Below the pieces are notes generated by a model. That model did not search any database and was not told where the DNA came from. It saw only the letters and a list, made by a program, of their open reading frames with translations. From NCBI GenBank assembly GCA_017516885.1, contig JAFXAR010000012.1:39858-103857 (forward strand): a stretch of 64,000 bases of DNA, in the 5' to 3' direction. Position numbers and translations under genes: made by a program. Shown here one piece after another: positions 55,885 through 64,000 of this stretch; the first letter of the stretch is position 1; every line of letters begins with the position of its first letter. The stretch is from Bacteroidaceae bacterium (GTDB lineage: Bacteria; Bacteroidota; Bacteroidia; Bacteroidales; Bacteroidaceae).

Positions 55885-58812
55885 TCAGAACCCTCTGCCG
55901 CCGGGCATGCCCATCGGACGTCCCATCGGAGGCTGTCCGTACCCGCGCATGCCTTCTCCGCGTCCGCGCCCTTCCTTGCCCTTCTGCTCGCCGCCGGTAT
56001 TGTTGAACTTGTACGACACGTTGAACATCACATAGCTATAGATGGAATTGTTCTCGCTGTCGCGGCGCGAGAGAGCGTCAACCATGCGGCTTATATTGCT
56101 CTGCTGGTGCAGTATGTCATACACCTGAAGCGAGAATGTAAGCGCATTCTTCTTAAGGAAGCTTGCCGACAGCTGCGCATTCCAGAGCAGTTCGTCAGTA
56201 TTCGCCTCAGGGTCGCTGTAGCCCCTGCGGCTGCTCATTGAGAGGTTTGTCGACAGTTTGATGTTGTACCATGGGAAGGTGTAGTTTGCGCTTGGGCCGT
56301 AAGAGAAATCAAACACGTTCATATCATCATCGGGCTGAACACTCGACTTTGAATTTGAATAACGGACATAGCCGCTCAAAGAGACATCAAAGTTATCGGC
56401 ACGGTAGTTGAAATTCAGCCTCTCGCTCAAGTTCAGGGTCTTTGCCTTGCTCTTGACGCTGTTTGCCTGGCGCTGCATGCTAATGTAGGAGACACTGTTG
56501 TTGAATCTCGCATCGGTGTGCGTTGAGTATGTGAACTTTGTATTTGCAGGAATTGCCGAGTTAAAAACAAGGCCTCCGCCCACATTCCAGTTGCCGTTAA
56601 TGTTGTCGGGCTGGGTTGTTGTAGCACCCGTAGCTTCGTTGTATGTAGCCTTGCGGCTTATGCTGTTAATGGTATTGTTAAAGTTGACATACGCGTTGAT
56701 GCCCCTTTGCGCATCGGCATTATAGGTGTTGAATGCCGCCATAATGTTGTTGCTGAACGAAGGCTTCAGCCCAGGGTTGCCCTTGGTTATATTCAGAGGG
56801 TCGGAGTCATCGGTTATATCAAGAAGGTCGGTCATTGAAGGCTGCGCAGTCCTTCCACGATAGCTGATGTTCAATGTTGTCTGCTTCGACCAGCGGTATC
56901 TGAAGCGGATGTTCGGCGAAATATTATATACATCCCTTGTAAATACCGTATCAACGCCGAAATACTGGTAGGCCATCTCTGTGTGCTGCGGAATGTAGCT
57001 TACACCGGCATTAAGGTTCATTTTGTCGGTAACATAGCGCAGCATAATCTGCACATCATGCGACTGTGTCCTGTAGGTTGAGTAGCGGCTGAGGCTGTCG
57101 CTCAAGTAACGCCCGTAATCAGCGGGAAGGCCCGGCAACAGATAGTTATGGTTTAGCGTCATCACATAATCGGCAAGTTCGTCAAAGATATAGGTTGAAC
57201 GGTCGCTGTCGCTGTAAGAGTTTGAAAAACTGTAATTAAGCTGCAGGAAGAGGTTCTTCATGAGCGGTTCAGTGTAGCTCAGGCGCAAGTCGTAGTTCCA
57301 GTTTGTTGACGGAGTTGACGAGTAGCGCTTGCGGTCGTATCCGGGAGAGCCGGCATTTGCCTGATAGTACTTCACGCTGCTGAGCGAGAAGTTCTCGTTC
57401 TTGCTGTCGCTGTAAGATACATTTCCGCGGAAGGTTATATTGCGCCCCGGTTTGTTGAGGCGGCGGTTAATCTGCATGTTGGCGCGGAAAGAGAGATTCT
57501 CCGAAGCAGCCATTGACTCGTTTTTGCTGCTGTTTATGGCAATGCTGTCAAGCGCACCGTATACATCGCCATACATTGCCTTTTCGTAAAGGCCTGCATA
57601 ATCAAACGGGTTCGCATTGAACGTAGCCGACACGCTCTGCTGCCAGCTGTCGCTCGTTGTATACCCGACTGAGGGCCTGAAAATGATATTTGTCATTGTA
57701 TCGGGCTTCCATTCAAGCCTGAAATCGGCGTTAAAGCCCGAAGAGCGGCCAAAGCTGTTGCTGCGTCTGTTTGAGAACTGATTGCTTCCAATCTGAGGCA
57801 TAAACGTCTCGCTTGAAGTCCAGCTCTTTGTATCAGTATCCCTGTGATTGGCACGCACATTGCCTCCAAGTTCAATTTTGTCGTTCTCGTATGCAAACCT
57901 GAAGCCTGCCTGCTTGGGAGCAACCAATCCGCTGCCGCCACGGCCAAAGCCGCGCGCACGTCCGTCGGAAAAGCCCTGGCTGTTCATATTGTTTGCCGAC
58001 AGAATAAGAGTGTACTGCGAAACATCATTGAAGTAGTTGGTCATGTTCCTGAACATGTAGCGCTCCTTTGTACCATATCCGGCATCGCTGTTCGAGAAGA
58101 AGCCATCGGCAACGCCCTTCTTCATCTGCAAGTCGAGCACAGTCTCCTCCTCGCCGTCATCAATGCCTGTCACGCGTGAAAAATCGCTCTTCTTGTCATA
58201 GAACTTTACCTTGTCCACTGCATCAACCGAGATATTCTTCAACGCCATATCCTTGTCCGTTCCAAAGAAATCCTTTCCCTTCATCAGAATTCGGTTCACA
58301 GTCTTGCCGTTAATCTTTATTGTACCGTCATCCTCTATTGTTACGCCCGGATACTTTTTTATAAGTTCCTCAAGCATAGAGCCTTCGGGCACACGGAAGG
58401 CAGCAGTGTTGAACACCAGTGTATCCTCTACGGCAGTCACAGGAGAAACCTCGGCCACAACCGTAGTCTCCTTAATCATATTGGCATCCTCAGCTATAGT
58501 CACATCGCCAAGCTCCAGAACCTTCTTTGCCTCAACCTTCACCTTCATCTCCCTTGCCTCATATCCCACAAAGGAGACCTTTAGCAGATAATTTGCCGGT
58601 GCAGCCTTCAGTGTGAAGTTTCCTTCAATGTCACTCAACTGACCAACAGCAAACACCGAATCGGGCATAGTAAACAGCTGCAGCGAAGCATTAGGCAAAG
58701 CCTCTCCGCTTACAGCATCCTTCACAACACCGGTAATAGTACCCTGCTTCTTCTGCGCTGCAGCAACAGCAGAGAGAAGCACAAGCAAAAGCATCAGACA
58801 AAATTTTCTCAT
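55885..58812 (-). CDS. TonB-dependent-receptor-like outer-membrane barrel protein
   Basis: 975 residues. Signal peptide (RKFCLMLLLVLLSAVAAA), then an N-terminal carboxypeptidase-regulatory-like domain (GTITGVVKDAVSGEALPNASLQLFTMPDS... VSFVGYEAREMKVKVEA). A plug-like segment follows (VPEGSMLEELIKKYPGVTIEDDGTIKINGK, GKDFFGTDKDMALKNI), then a barrel with aromatic-rich strands (NFNYRADNFDVSLSGYVRYSN) ending in a Gly/Pro/Arg-rich tail. This is the OMP-b-brl-3-type receptor common in Bacteroidetes; the substrate is unknown. There is no SusD partner. Confidence 0.88.
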   Translation of the reverse strand: MRKFCLMLLLVLLSAVAAAQKKQGTITGVVKDAVSGEALPNASLQLFTMPDSVFAVGQLSDIEGNFTLKAAPANYLLKVSFVGYEAREMKVKVEAKKVLELGDVTIAEDANMIKETTVVAEVSPVTAVEDTLVFNTAAFRVPEGSMLEELIKKYPGVTIEDDGTIKINGKTVNRILMKGKDFFGTDKDMALKNISVDAVDKVKFYDKKSDFSRVTGIDDGEEETVLDLQMKKGVADGFFSNSDAGYGTKERYMFRNMTNYFNDVSQYTLILSANNMNSQGFSDGRARGFGRGGSGLVAPKQAGFRFAYENDKIELGGNVRANHRDTDTKSWTSSETFMPQIGSNQFSNRRSNSFGRSSGFNADFRLEWKPDTMTNIIFRPSVGYTTSDSWQQSVSATFNANPFDYAGLYEKAMYGDVYGALDSIAINSSKNESMAASENLSFRANMQINRRLNKPGRNITFRGNVSYSDSKNENFSLSSVKYYQANAGSPGYDRKRYSSTPSTNWNYDLRLSYTEPLMKNLFLQLNYSFSNSYSDSDRSTYIFDELADYVMTLNHNYLLPGLPADYGRYLSDSLSRYSTYRTQSHDVQIMLRYVTDKMNLNAGVSYIPQHTEMAYQYFGVDTVFTRDVYNISPNIRFRYRWSKQTTLNISYRGRTAQPSMTDLLDITDDSDPLNITKGNPGLKPSFSNNIMAAFNTYNADAQRGINAYVNFNNTINSISRKATYNEATGATTTQPDNINGNWNVGGGLVFNSAIPANTKFTYSTHTDARFNNSVSYISMQRQANSVKSKAKTLNLSERLNFNYRADNFDVSLSGYVRYSNSKSSVQPDDDMNVFDFSYGPSANYTFPWYNIKLSTNLSMSSRRGYSDPEANTDELLWNAQLSASFLKKNALTFSLQVYDILHQQSNISRMVDALSRRDSENNSIYSYVMFNVSYKFNNTGGEQKGKEGRGRGEGMRGYGQPPMGRPMGMPGGRGF

Positions 58813-58980
58813 TATTATATTATATATTATAATTGTTATGGATATTACAAATATAGTCTTAAATATTGCACGACTTATCTTTTGACCAATAATTGCTGAA
58901 AAAGTTTAAGAAACATTAAAATTATTCTGCAAAAACCGCTTTTTGCCCTGCAGTTTACTAAATTTTGCCCAACAGTTTAC

Positions 58981-58988
58981 TAACTTTG
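58981..58988 (+). promoter_or_regulatory. -7 box of the 58993 gene
   Basis: TAACTTTG, immediately (4 bp) before the start codon, implying a nearly leaderless message. No -33 box at the expected distance. Confidence 0.4.
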
Positions 58989-58992
58989 CAGC

Positions 58993-59394
58993 ATGGAAGA
59001 TATAAAAAGCATCAGCTTGGCCGGCGCGCTTTCAGCAATAGCAAAGGGAGAGGTTCATCCGGCTTTTGGAGAACCCTTCCTGACAGCATTCAAGGCTGCC
59101 GTCCCAACAATGGAGGCAAAAGCCATTACAGCCGCCGCATACACATGCTCGCTGTTCCTTTCAACTGTGCTTGCCGAATTTCCAAGCAGCAGCCTGCACA
59201 CCTTCGCCAACTACACAAAAGAGCATTGCAGCCGTTTCTCATTCGATTGCAAAATGTACCCTGTGCTGCTTGAGCAAATAAGCGGCAGTTCCATTGAGAG
59301 GGTTGCCCTTTTTGACAGTCACGGCGCTACAATATTCAAAAAATGCAGCAACGAGGATATAAAAGATGCTTTTGACTTCTACACTAACCGATAG
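58993..59394 (+). CDS. small protein of unknown function
   Basis: 133 residues, no signal peptide or membrane segment. Two helical halves (LAGALSAIAKGEVHPAFGEPFLTAFKAAVPTMEAKAITAAAYTCSLFLSTVL and SIERVALFDSHGATIFKKCSNEDIKDAFDFY). No recognisable domain. It is a single gene between the TonB-type gene and the lipoprotein operon. The following 233 bp hold two -7-like boxes and no gene. Confidence 0.6.
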   Translation: MEDIKSISLAGALSAIAKGEVHPAFGEPFLTAFKAAVPTMEAKAITAAAYTCSLFLSTVLAEFPSSSLHTFANYTKEHCSRFSFDCKMYPVLLEQISGSSIERVALFDSHGATIFKKCSNEDIKDAFDFYTNR

Positions 59395-59590
59395 GCATCC
59401 GTTACCATCTGCCACTCATTTTCCTGCCGCCAAAACTGTTTTGCAGCCACTCTTGCTATTGTTTTACCATTATTTTCGTCATCTTAAGTATTTTTAAGCA
59501 AATTTTTGCTGAAAACCCTCCGTTTTTTCACTATATTTGCCGCGGCAAAAATAGTATTTACTCGCAACGGGCTTCCTGTTCGCTTGCTGC

Positions 59591-59598
59591 TATATTTG
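59591..59598 (+). promoter_or_regulatory. -7 box of the lipoprotein operon
   Basis: TATATTTG, 29 nt upstream of the start at 59628. A second TATATTTG at 59532-59539 has a TTTG at 59505-59508 (23 bp spacing, slightly long). Confidence 0.45.
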
Positions 59599-59627
59599 CA
59601 AACTATGAATTACCTAAAAACACTGTT

Positions 59628-60563
59628 ATGAAGAAAAATCTTTTGTACACCATGCTTATTGCTTTTACAGCATTTGCATTCACATCATGTGGAAGTGACG
59701 ATGACCCAAACCCATTCAACAAGCCCACATTAGGAGAGTTCAACCCAACAACAATTACATTCACAAAGGCGAGCAACAACCTTACCGTGGTGGAGACATG
59801 GTCGGACATTGTAAGAGATGCCCAGAACAGAGTAACAAGCTACAGCTACGAACGCAAGACAACCGGTTACTACACCGAGACTGAGACCGCAGACTGCAAA
59901 ATAGACTACTATACAAACCAGGACGGCAACGAAATGATAAGGTCGGCCAGCGAAGTTGAATACTACAAACTGAGCGCAGGCATTGAGCAGAGCCACACCA
60001 AGAACATAAGCGAAAGAATTGCGGTGAACAGTCTTGGCCAGATAGTATCAATATCAACAACCACCGACCTCTACTACAACGATTCCACCGCACCTGTAAT
60101 AACATCCAGCGAAAGGACATTTACCTACAGCGGCGAATTCTGCACAAGCAGCTCTTGCAAAGAAAACGACATAAAGACCACTTATCGCTACAACTGGAGT
60201 GCAAACCAGCTCAAGGAGGTTACAATCCTCAAGGAGAACAGCGCAAACAGCACTGTTGAATACAGCACGTTCAACTACCAGTACAACACAAAGGAGCTCT
60301 ACCGTTTCTCAGGAACAAAAATCCTTCCTTTCGTGCAGAGCGGCCTGCCACAGATTTATGCCTCAATGGGATATTTCGGCAAGTGCACTCCATACATTCT
60401 TGAAGGAGAAAAGCAGGGCGGTTATACAAAGTTCGGCAACGTAACATCACCGAACACCGAAGTTGTAAACACATACAATTTCACAGGCGACCAGAGCTAC
60501 AAGGTTGCATACACAGGCCTTTCTAACATATACAATGCATACAGCATAACATTCAGCAAGTAA
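59628..60563 (+). CDS. secreted lipoprotein of unknown function
   Basis: 311 residues with a lipoprotein signal (KKNLLYTMLIAFTAFAFTSC, Cys21 in TSCGSDDDP). The mature part has beta-rich repeats (TKNISERIAVNSLGQIVSIST, GEFCTSSSCKENDIKTTYRYNW) and is probably on the cell surface. It resembles DUF4595/ DUF5032-type Bacteroidetes lipoproteins in composition, but no family is assigned. The sigma-like gene follows after 3 bp. Confidence 0.7.
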   Translation: MKKNLLYTMLIAFTAFAFTSCGSDDDPNPFNKPTLGEFNPTTITFTKASNNLTVVETWSDIVRDAQNRVTSYSYERKTTGYYTETETADCKIDYYTNQDGNEMIRSASEVEYYKLSAGIEQSHTKNISERIAVNSLGQIVSISTTTDLYYNDSTAPVITSSERTFTYSGEFCTSSSCKENDIKTTYRYNWSANQLKEVTILKENSANSTVEYSTFNYQYNTKELYRFSGTKILPFVQSGLPQIYASMGYFGKCTPYILEGEKQGGYTKFGNVTSPNTEVVNTYNFTGDQSYKVAYTGLSNIYNAYSITFSK

Positions 60564-60566
60564 TCT

Positions 60567-61205
60567 ATGCATATTGTAAATAACACCTACGCAACCCTGA
60601 GCGATAGCGAATGGGTTGAAAGACTGCCGATGACACCACCCGACAGCAAGTTACAGGAGTATTTTTTCAACGTAAAATGCGCTCCCATGATACGCTACAT
60701 TTCACGAAGCATCTTCCATGCCGATGACAAGGCCTACATTATGGGAGAATTCTACGAATTTGTATCGGAAAACAACTGGAGCATACTCAAGAAGTGGAAG
60801 AACAAAGAGAACGCATCGCTTTTCAGTTATCTGTCACGCTGCGCAACCAACTACTTTATGAACAAGGCCATTGCCGAACAGCGCCGCCAGAGCATAGAGG
60901 TTCTTCCCACAACCCCTGAGATAGTTGCATACACCAGCCAGCTCTACGATGACGAAACTTGCGAGCAGCTGCCGGTGTGGCAAGCCTTTAATAAGCTCAG
61001 CGAGCGCAACCAGGCTATTCTTCGCCTGCTTGTAATTGAGGACAACCAGGTTATGGCAGTAGCTGACAAACTGTGGAAATACATTGGCAGCAAAAGCGAT
61101 TACAGCCAGCTGAGCGAGAAGCGCATACAGGGCACAATCTCCATGGCAAAGCAAAGAGCACAGCTCGCCCTTATGGAGGAACTTAAGACGCTGACCGCGA
61201 ATTAA
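60567..61205 (+). CDS. divergent sigma-70-like protein
   Basis: 212 residues. The middle (FYEFVSENNWSILKKWKNKENASLFSYLSRCATNYFMNKAIAEQRRQ) looks like sigma region 2, and the C-terminus (WQAFNKLSERNQAILRLLVIEDNQVMAVADKLWKYI, KRIQGTISMAKQRAQLALMEEL) like region 4. It is divergent from normal ECF factors, with extra residues in the region-4 helix-turn-helix. It could be a sigma factor or a derived DNA-binding protein. It is co-transcribed with the lipoprotein and convergent with the PEGA/FISUMP protein at 61636. Confidence 0.6.
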   Translation: MHIVNNTYATLSDSEWVERLPMTPPDSKLQEYFFNVKCAPMIRYISRSIFHADDKAYIMGEFYEFVSENNWSILKKWKNKENASLFSYLSRCATNYFMNKAIAEQRRQSIEVLPTTPEIVAYTSQLYDDETCEQLPVWQAFNKLSERNQAILRLLVIEDNQVMAVADKLWKYIGSKSDYSQLSEKRIQGTISMAKQRAQLALMEELKTLTAN

Positions 61206-61231
61206 GAAGCTGTATGAATTTCTAAATAATA

Positions 61232-61269
61232 TAAAAACCATCAATGGCAGTTGCCATTGATGGTTTTTA
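61232..61269. terminator. terminator after the sigma-like gene
   Basis: AAAAACCATCAATGGCA pairs with TGCCATTGATGGTTTTT with a GT loop, giving T and A runs on both sides. Confidence 0.85.
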
Positions 61270-61429
61270 ATATCTCTCATACGTTGGGCACTAAGTATGT
61301 ATATTCCGCACGATGTGTCATTAAAACATCAAATCTCAGTTCTCCTCTGTTCATAGAGGAGGTGGATTCAAAACAAAGTTTTGAAGACGGAGGAGTTGGG
61401 CAGTCATCACATGCATATTATTCATCTAC

Positions 61430-61635
61430 TCCTCAGTCTTGCAACAAGTTGCAAGCCAGCTCCTCTTCGCATGAGGAGCACTTTGAATGCTTCTCCGCAC
61501 GCTGCGCCATTCCAACGACTGGAGGAATCTCTAACTGCAAAACAAGAGATGACTCGTCACTACGCTCTGCCGGCATAACAAGATGCGCGAAAGCCTGTTC
61601 CTCAGCACCGCAATCTTGAACTGTTTTTTGTAAAC
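61430..61635 (-). repeat. conserved 210-nt hairpin-rich flank, copy B
   Basis: Minus-strand copy of 45227-45436, starting directly after the stop codon of the 61636 gene; same two hairpins (CTTGCAA/TTGCAAG and GCTCCTC/GAGGAGC). The rest of 61270-61429 shows no gene. Confidence 0.6.
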
Positions 61636-64000
61636 TTAGAAGGCGAGGCGCAGTCCGTAGGTGCTGCCGCGGTAGCCAGGGTAGATGTAGGAGCGATTCG
61701 CCGAACGACAGTTCTGCTCATTGGAGTACCAACTGCCCCCGCGGATCACGCGGTTAGAGCCGCTGCCGGGTCCTTTGGGGTTATTCTGTGGGGAGGATGA
61801 GTAATCGTCGTACCAGTCACTGCACCATTCGTATACGTTTCCGCTCATGTCGTAAAGGCCGAGTTCGTTGCTTGCCTTCTGTTTTACAGGGTGAGTTTTG
61901 TCGCCACTGTTCTTATAGTACCATGCAACGGTGCTTATGCTGTTGCTGCCGCTGTATTTGCAGCCTTTGGACTTGTTGCCGCCGCGTGCTGCATATTCCC
62001 ATTCGGCTTCGGTGGGAAGGCGGAACTTGCGGCCTTGTGGAAGCTGGTCTTTAAGCAGGGTGTTGAGTTGGTTTATAAAAGTGATACAGTCATCGTAATT
62101 TACACTTTCTACAGGATTGCTTGTTCCTTTGAAAAAAGATGGATTGCTGCCCATTACTGCCTGCCATAGTGCCTGGGTTACTTCGGTCTGGCCTATGCAG
62201 TAGCTGTCAAGGGTTACTTGGTGTATGGGTTTTTCGTCACTCTCGCCATCGTTTGAGCCCATGCTGAATGTTCCGCCCTCTACGGCTACCATGGTGAATT
62301 CAACGCCGTTTGCTTTGAAGGTGCGGGTTGAGAGTTCGTTGCTTGCCGGTTTTGCATTAGACGTTTTTTCTGTTTTGTTTTCTATGCCACCTGAGACCGG
62401 GCGCACGCTCCGGCCGTCGTAACGGTTGAGCCAATTCGTGCCATGGTTACCACTGAGGAAGAGCAGGCCGTACGCGCTGTGGGAATTACTCTCATGGGGC
62501 GTAGAACTCCAGTAGTAACCGTAAGCCCCCTGGCGGCTAAGCGACGTACCATTACGCCAACCGGCAGCAGAGAGAAAGATGCTGTTACCGTTCTTCTTGC
62601 TGGTTACCTTGTAGCCTTTTATACCGTTCTGCGTTGTCCACGTCCATGTGCACTGTCTTATGAGTTCGTCAAATTCGGCTTTGGTGGGCAGGCGCCAGGG
62701 GCTGCCCCACTTTTCGCGGGCGACGTCGTATTGTGGGTTGCCGCCTATGTCGCTGAAGTTCTTGCCGTAGGTTACGCTGTTATTTTCCGTGTAACGTCTC
62801 TTGGTGCTGGTTTCGCCCCACGCGTAGTATTTGCCATACTTTTCAGGCTTGCTTGCACCTACATTGCAGGTGGCCCACAATGTTCCGCTGGGCAGGCCTA
62901 AATCAACATATTCATGGCCATTGATTTTTCCGTTGCTGCTTGCTATGGCCGATTTTGCTGAATCTAAAGTCCGTTCTGCGCCACTTTTATTTCCGGCATC
63001 AGTTTTACCCGCATTTGCCAAACTGCCCGAACCGCCCTGCACCTTGCTGTTATTGCTGCTGTTCTGCGCTGCACGCTGCAGTGTGACTGTATGCTCGGTT
63101 GTTTCGCCCTCTTTGATTACTACATCAAAACTTGCATCTATGTAACCGGATTTTGAGATTTTCACTTTATGAGAACCCACTATCAGGTCGTTTATATTTC
63201 GTGGAGTAAGGCCATGCTCCTTGCCGTCAATGGTTATTTTCGCATCCAAAGGCATTGAGTTGAGCGATAGAATTCCGATAATAGGAATTGGGGAAGCAAG
63301 GGTCACCGACCTATCTCTTCCGGCCTCAATCTCTAATGTTTCAAAGGTACTCTTATGGTTTTCCTTGCGGCACTCAACATTGTATTTTCCACCTTTAAGA
63401 ATACCCTTCCAAGAGCCCCGGCCTTTCTCCTCGCCGTCAATTAGTATGCCGGCACCTTCAACGGCAACAAGTTCTATGCTTGCAAAATTGGGTTTTAGGG
63501 TAACATTCTCAGTGTGTACGGAGTTAACATCATTGAGATAAAACAGACCTTCGCTCAAATAGTAGTTATCCGATATTATTTTGTAGCTGTATCGTCCAAG
63601 TTCAAGGTTTTTTGCAACAGAGCCGTTCTCGCCGGCTACACCAAAGAGCTGCTCAGCAGCACCGGAAGATTCGCTCTTGTACATGACAACAGCATTTGAT
63701 TGCGCAGGAGAGACATTGAACCTGACCATCTGCTTAAGCACCTTTTTGGGTTCTGCCGAAAGTTTCATTTCGTATGCCCGGCCCTGCTGTATAGTGGTGT
63801 TGAGCTCATAGTGATTTATGCTATGATAACCATCGCGGCTGATATTTACATACATGGCATTGCGGCCCACATATACCCATAGCTCGCCATCCTTAACCTC
63901 CACCACATGGGGAATATGCTCAAAGCTGAAGTGATAGGCCGAAAGGTCGTCATCGGGGTTGGTTGACGTTACCTTTATTATTGCATAGGGATTACCGTCG
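61636..64000 (-). CDS. PEGA-domain protein with variable FISUMP and FGE/SUMF1-like domains, 5'-truncated
   Basis: At least 787 residues are in view; the frame stays open to the window edge, so the start is outside. Reading from the edge: DGNPYAIIKVTSTNP, then strand-rich PEGA-type units (LKPNFASIELVAVEG, IIGILSLNSMPLDAKITIDG), a Ser/Asn linker, FISUMP (NGHEYVDLGLPSGTLWATCN to GRSVRPVSGG), a linker, and the FGE/SUMF1 fold (FTMVAVEGGTFSMGS to YGLRLAF). Its FISUMP, linker and FGE modules are near-identical in DNA to the kinase at 42824, except in the two variable segments. No kinase domain is visible. Confidence 0.88.
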   Translation of the reverse strand, partial: DGNPYAIIKVTSTNPDDDLSAYHFSFEHIPHVVEVKDGELWVYVGRNAMYVNISRDGYHSINHYELNTTIQQGRAYEMKLSAEPKKVLKQMVRFNVSPAQSNAVVMYKSESSGAAEQLFGVAGENGSVAKNLELGRYSYKIISDNYYLSEGLFYLNDVNSVHTENVTLKPNFASIELVAVEGAGILIDGEEKGRGSWKGILKGGKYNVECRKENHKSTFETLEIEAGRDRSVTLASPIPIIGILSLNSMPLDAKITIDGKEHGLTPRNINDLIVGSHKVKISKSGYIDASFDVVIKEGETTEHTVTLQRAAQNSSNNSKVQGGSGSLANAGKTDAGNKSGAERTLDSAKSAIASSNGKINGHEYVDLGLPSGTLWATCNVGASKPEKYGKYYAWGETSTKRRYTENNSVTYGKNFSDIGGNPQYDVAREKWGSPWRLPTKAEFDELIRQCTWTWTTQNGIKGYKVTSKKNGNSIFLSAAGWRNGTSLSRQGAYGYYWSSTPHESNSHSAYGLLFLSGNHGTNWLNRYDGRSVRPVSGGIENKTEKTSNAKPASNELSTRTFKANGVEFTMVAVEGGTFSMGSNDGESDEKPIHQVTLDSYCIGQTEVTQALWQAVMGSNPSFFKGTSNPVESVNYDDCITFINQLNTLLKDQLPQGRKFRLPTEAEWEYAARGGNKSKGCKYSGSNSISTVAWYYKNSGDKTHPVKQKASNELGLYDMSGNVYEWCSDWYDDYSSSPQNNPKGPGSGSNRVIRGGSWYSNEQNCRSANRSYIYPGYRGSTYGLRLAF
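61639..61755 (-). other. DGR-type variable region (FGE module, copy 2)
   Basis: Encodes RVIRGGSWYSNEQNCRSANRS through YGLRLAF. Compared with 45109-45223, variation falls in NNC-type codons (TCC TAC ATC TAC, TAC CGC GGC AGC ACC) between the constant TGTCGTTCGGCG and TACGGACTGCGCCTCGCC words. Confidence 0.6.
62395..62568 (-). other. DGR-type variable region 3 (FISUMP module)
   Basis: Encodes AAGWRNGTSLSRQGAYGYYW through WLNRYDGRSVRPV. Shares the constant words of regions 1 and 2; NNC codons read AGC CGC, TAC, TAC, CAC, GGC, CTC, CTC, CTC and GAC where the others differ. It contains the one synonymous exception (CCC instead of CCT). Confidence 0.75.

Noticed and set aside
61636-63906. GTG at 63906 as the true start of the PEGA/FISUMP protein
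   Set aside because: The frame stays open to the window edge with protein-like sequence upstream, so the start lies outside.

Overview
This is a chromosomal window from a member of the Bacteroidales (a gut-type Bacteroides, Prevotella or Muribaculaceae relative). The evidence is promoters of the Bacteroidetes type (TTTG, about 20 bp, TAnnTTTG), a large SecA with a SEC-C tail, TonB-type barrel proteins with a carboxypeptidase-like N-terminus, DUF4105, DUF3822 and DUF5686-like families, and a class II (metal-type) KdsA. Most of it is ordinary core genome. There is no integrase, transposase, phage block or CRISPR array.

Layout. 0-4.7 kb: miaA (cut by the window edge), a lipid-kinase-like gene, kdsA and an outer-membrane protein, one operon. 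4.8-9.5 kb: a three-gene glycogen/alpha-glucan operon (debranching enzyme, GT4 glycosyltransferase, GH57 protein that appears to lack both catalytic acids). 9.6-12.8 kb: glnS and a TPR protein. 13-15.2 kb: a small membrane protein and an S41 processing protease. 15.4-15.6 kb: two identical tRNA-Asn genes. 15.7-18.4 kb: an ECF sigma / anti-sigma-like / secreted protein / barrel operon. 18.5-26.4 kb: coaX, FadL-like protein, TPR, lptC, CorC/HlyC and ppiD (envelope biogenesis). 26.7-29.5 kb: DUF4105 protein and an alkaline-phosphatase-fold protein with missing metal ligands. 29.5-36.2 kb: a TetR-regulated RND tripartite efflux operon ending in a small PII-like protein, with a visible operator. 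36.4-40.2 kb: secA operon.

40.6-45.2 kb and 61.6-64 kb hold the most unusual content: two Hanks-type Ser/Thr receptor kinases and a PEGA-domain protein that share C-terminal C-type-lectin-like modules (the Fibrobacter major paralogous type and the FGE/SUMF1 type). Comparing the three copies of the first module shows variation almost only at first and second codon positions, overwhelmingly in NNC codons that look like mutated AAC codons, with the rest of the segment almost perfectly conserved. This is the adenine-mutagenesis signature of a diversity-generating retroelement (DGR). The second module shows a similar but weaker signal in its two copies. No reverse transcriptase or template repeat is visible here, so they should lie elsewhere in the genome. 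A DGR that diversifies the extracytoplasmic part of receptor kinases would be a system for evolving signal specificity.

45.6-58.8 kb returns to core genome: merR, an M23 peptidase, alaS, a RecD-like helicase, an unknown protein, DUF3822 and rsmD, cardiolipin synthase and a TonB-type barrel protein. 59-61.2 kb: a small unknown gene, then a lipoprotein and a sigma-like protein just before the PEGA/lectin protein. Several intergenic regions carry interspersed repeats (a 9-bp array at two loci, an 86-bp tandem array with a promoter-like box in each unit, a 159-bp palindromic element) and long perfect palindromes serving as bidirectional terminators.
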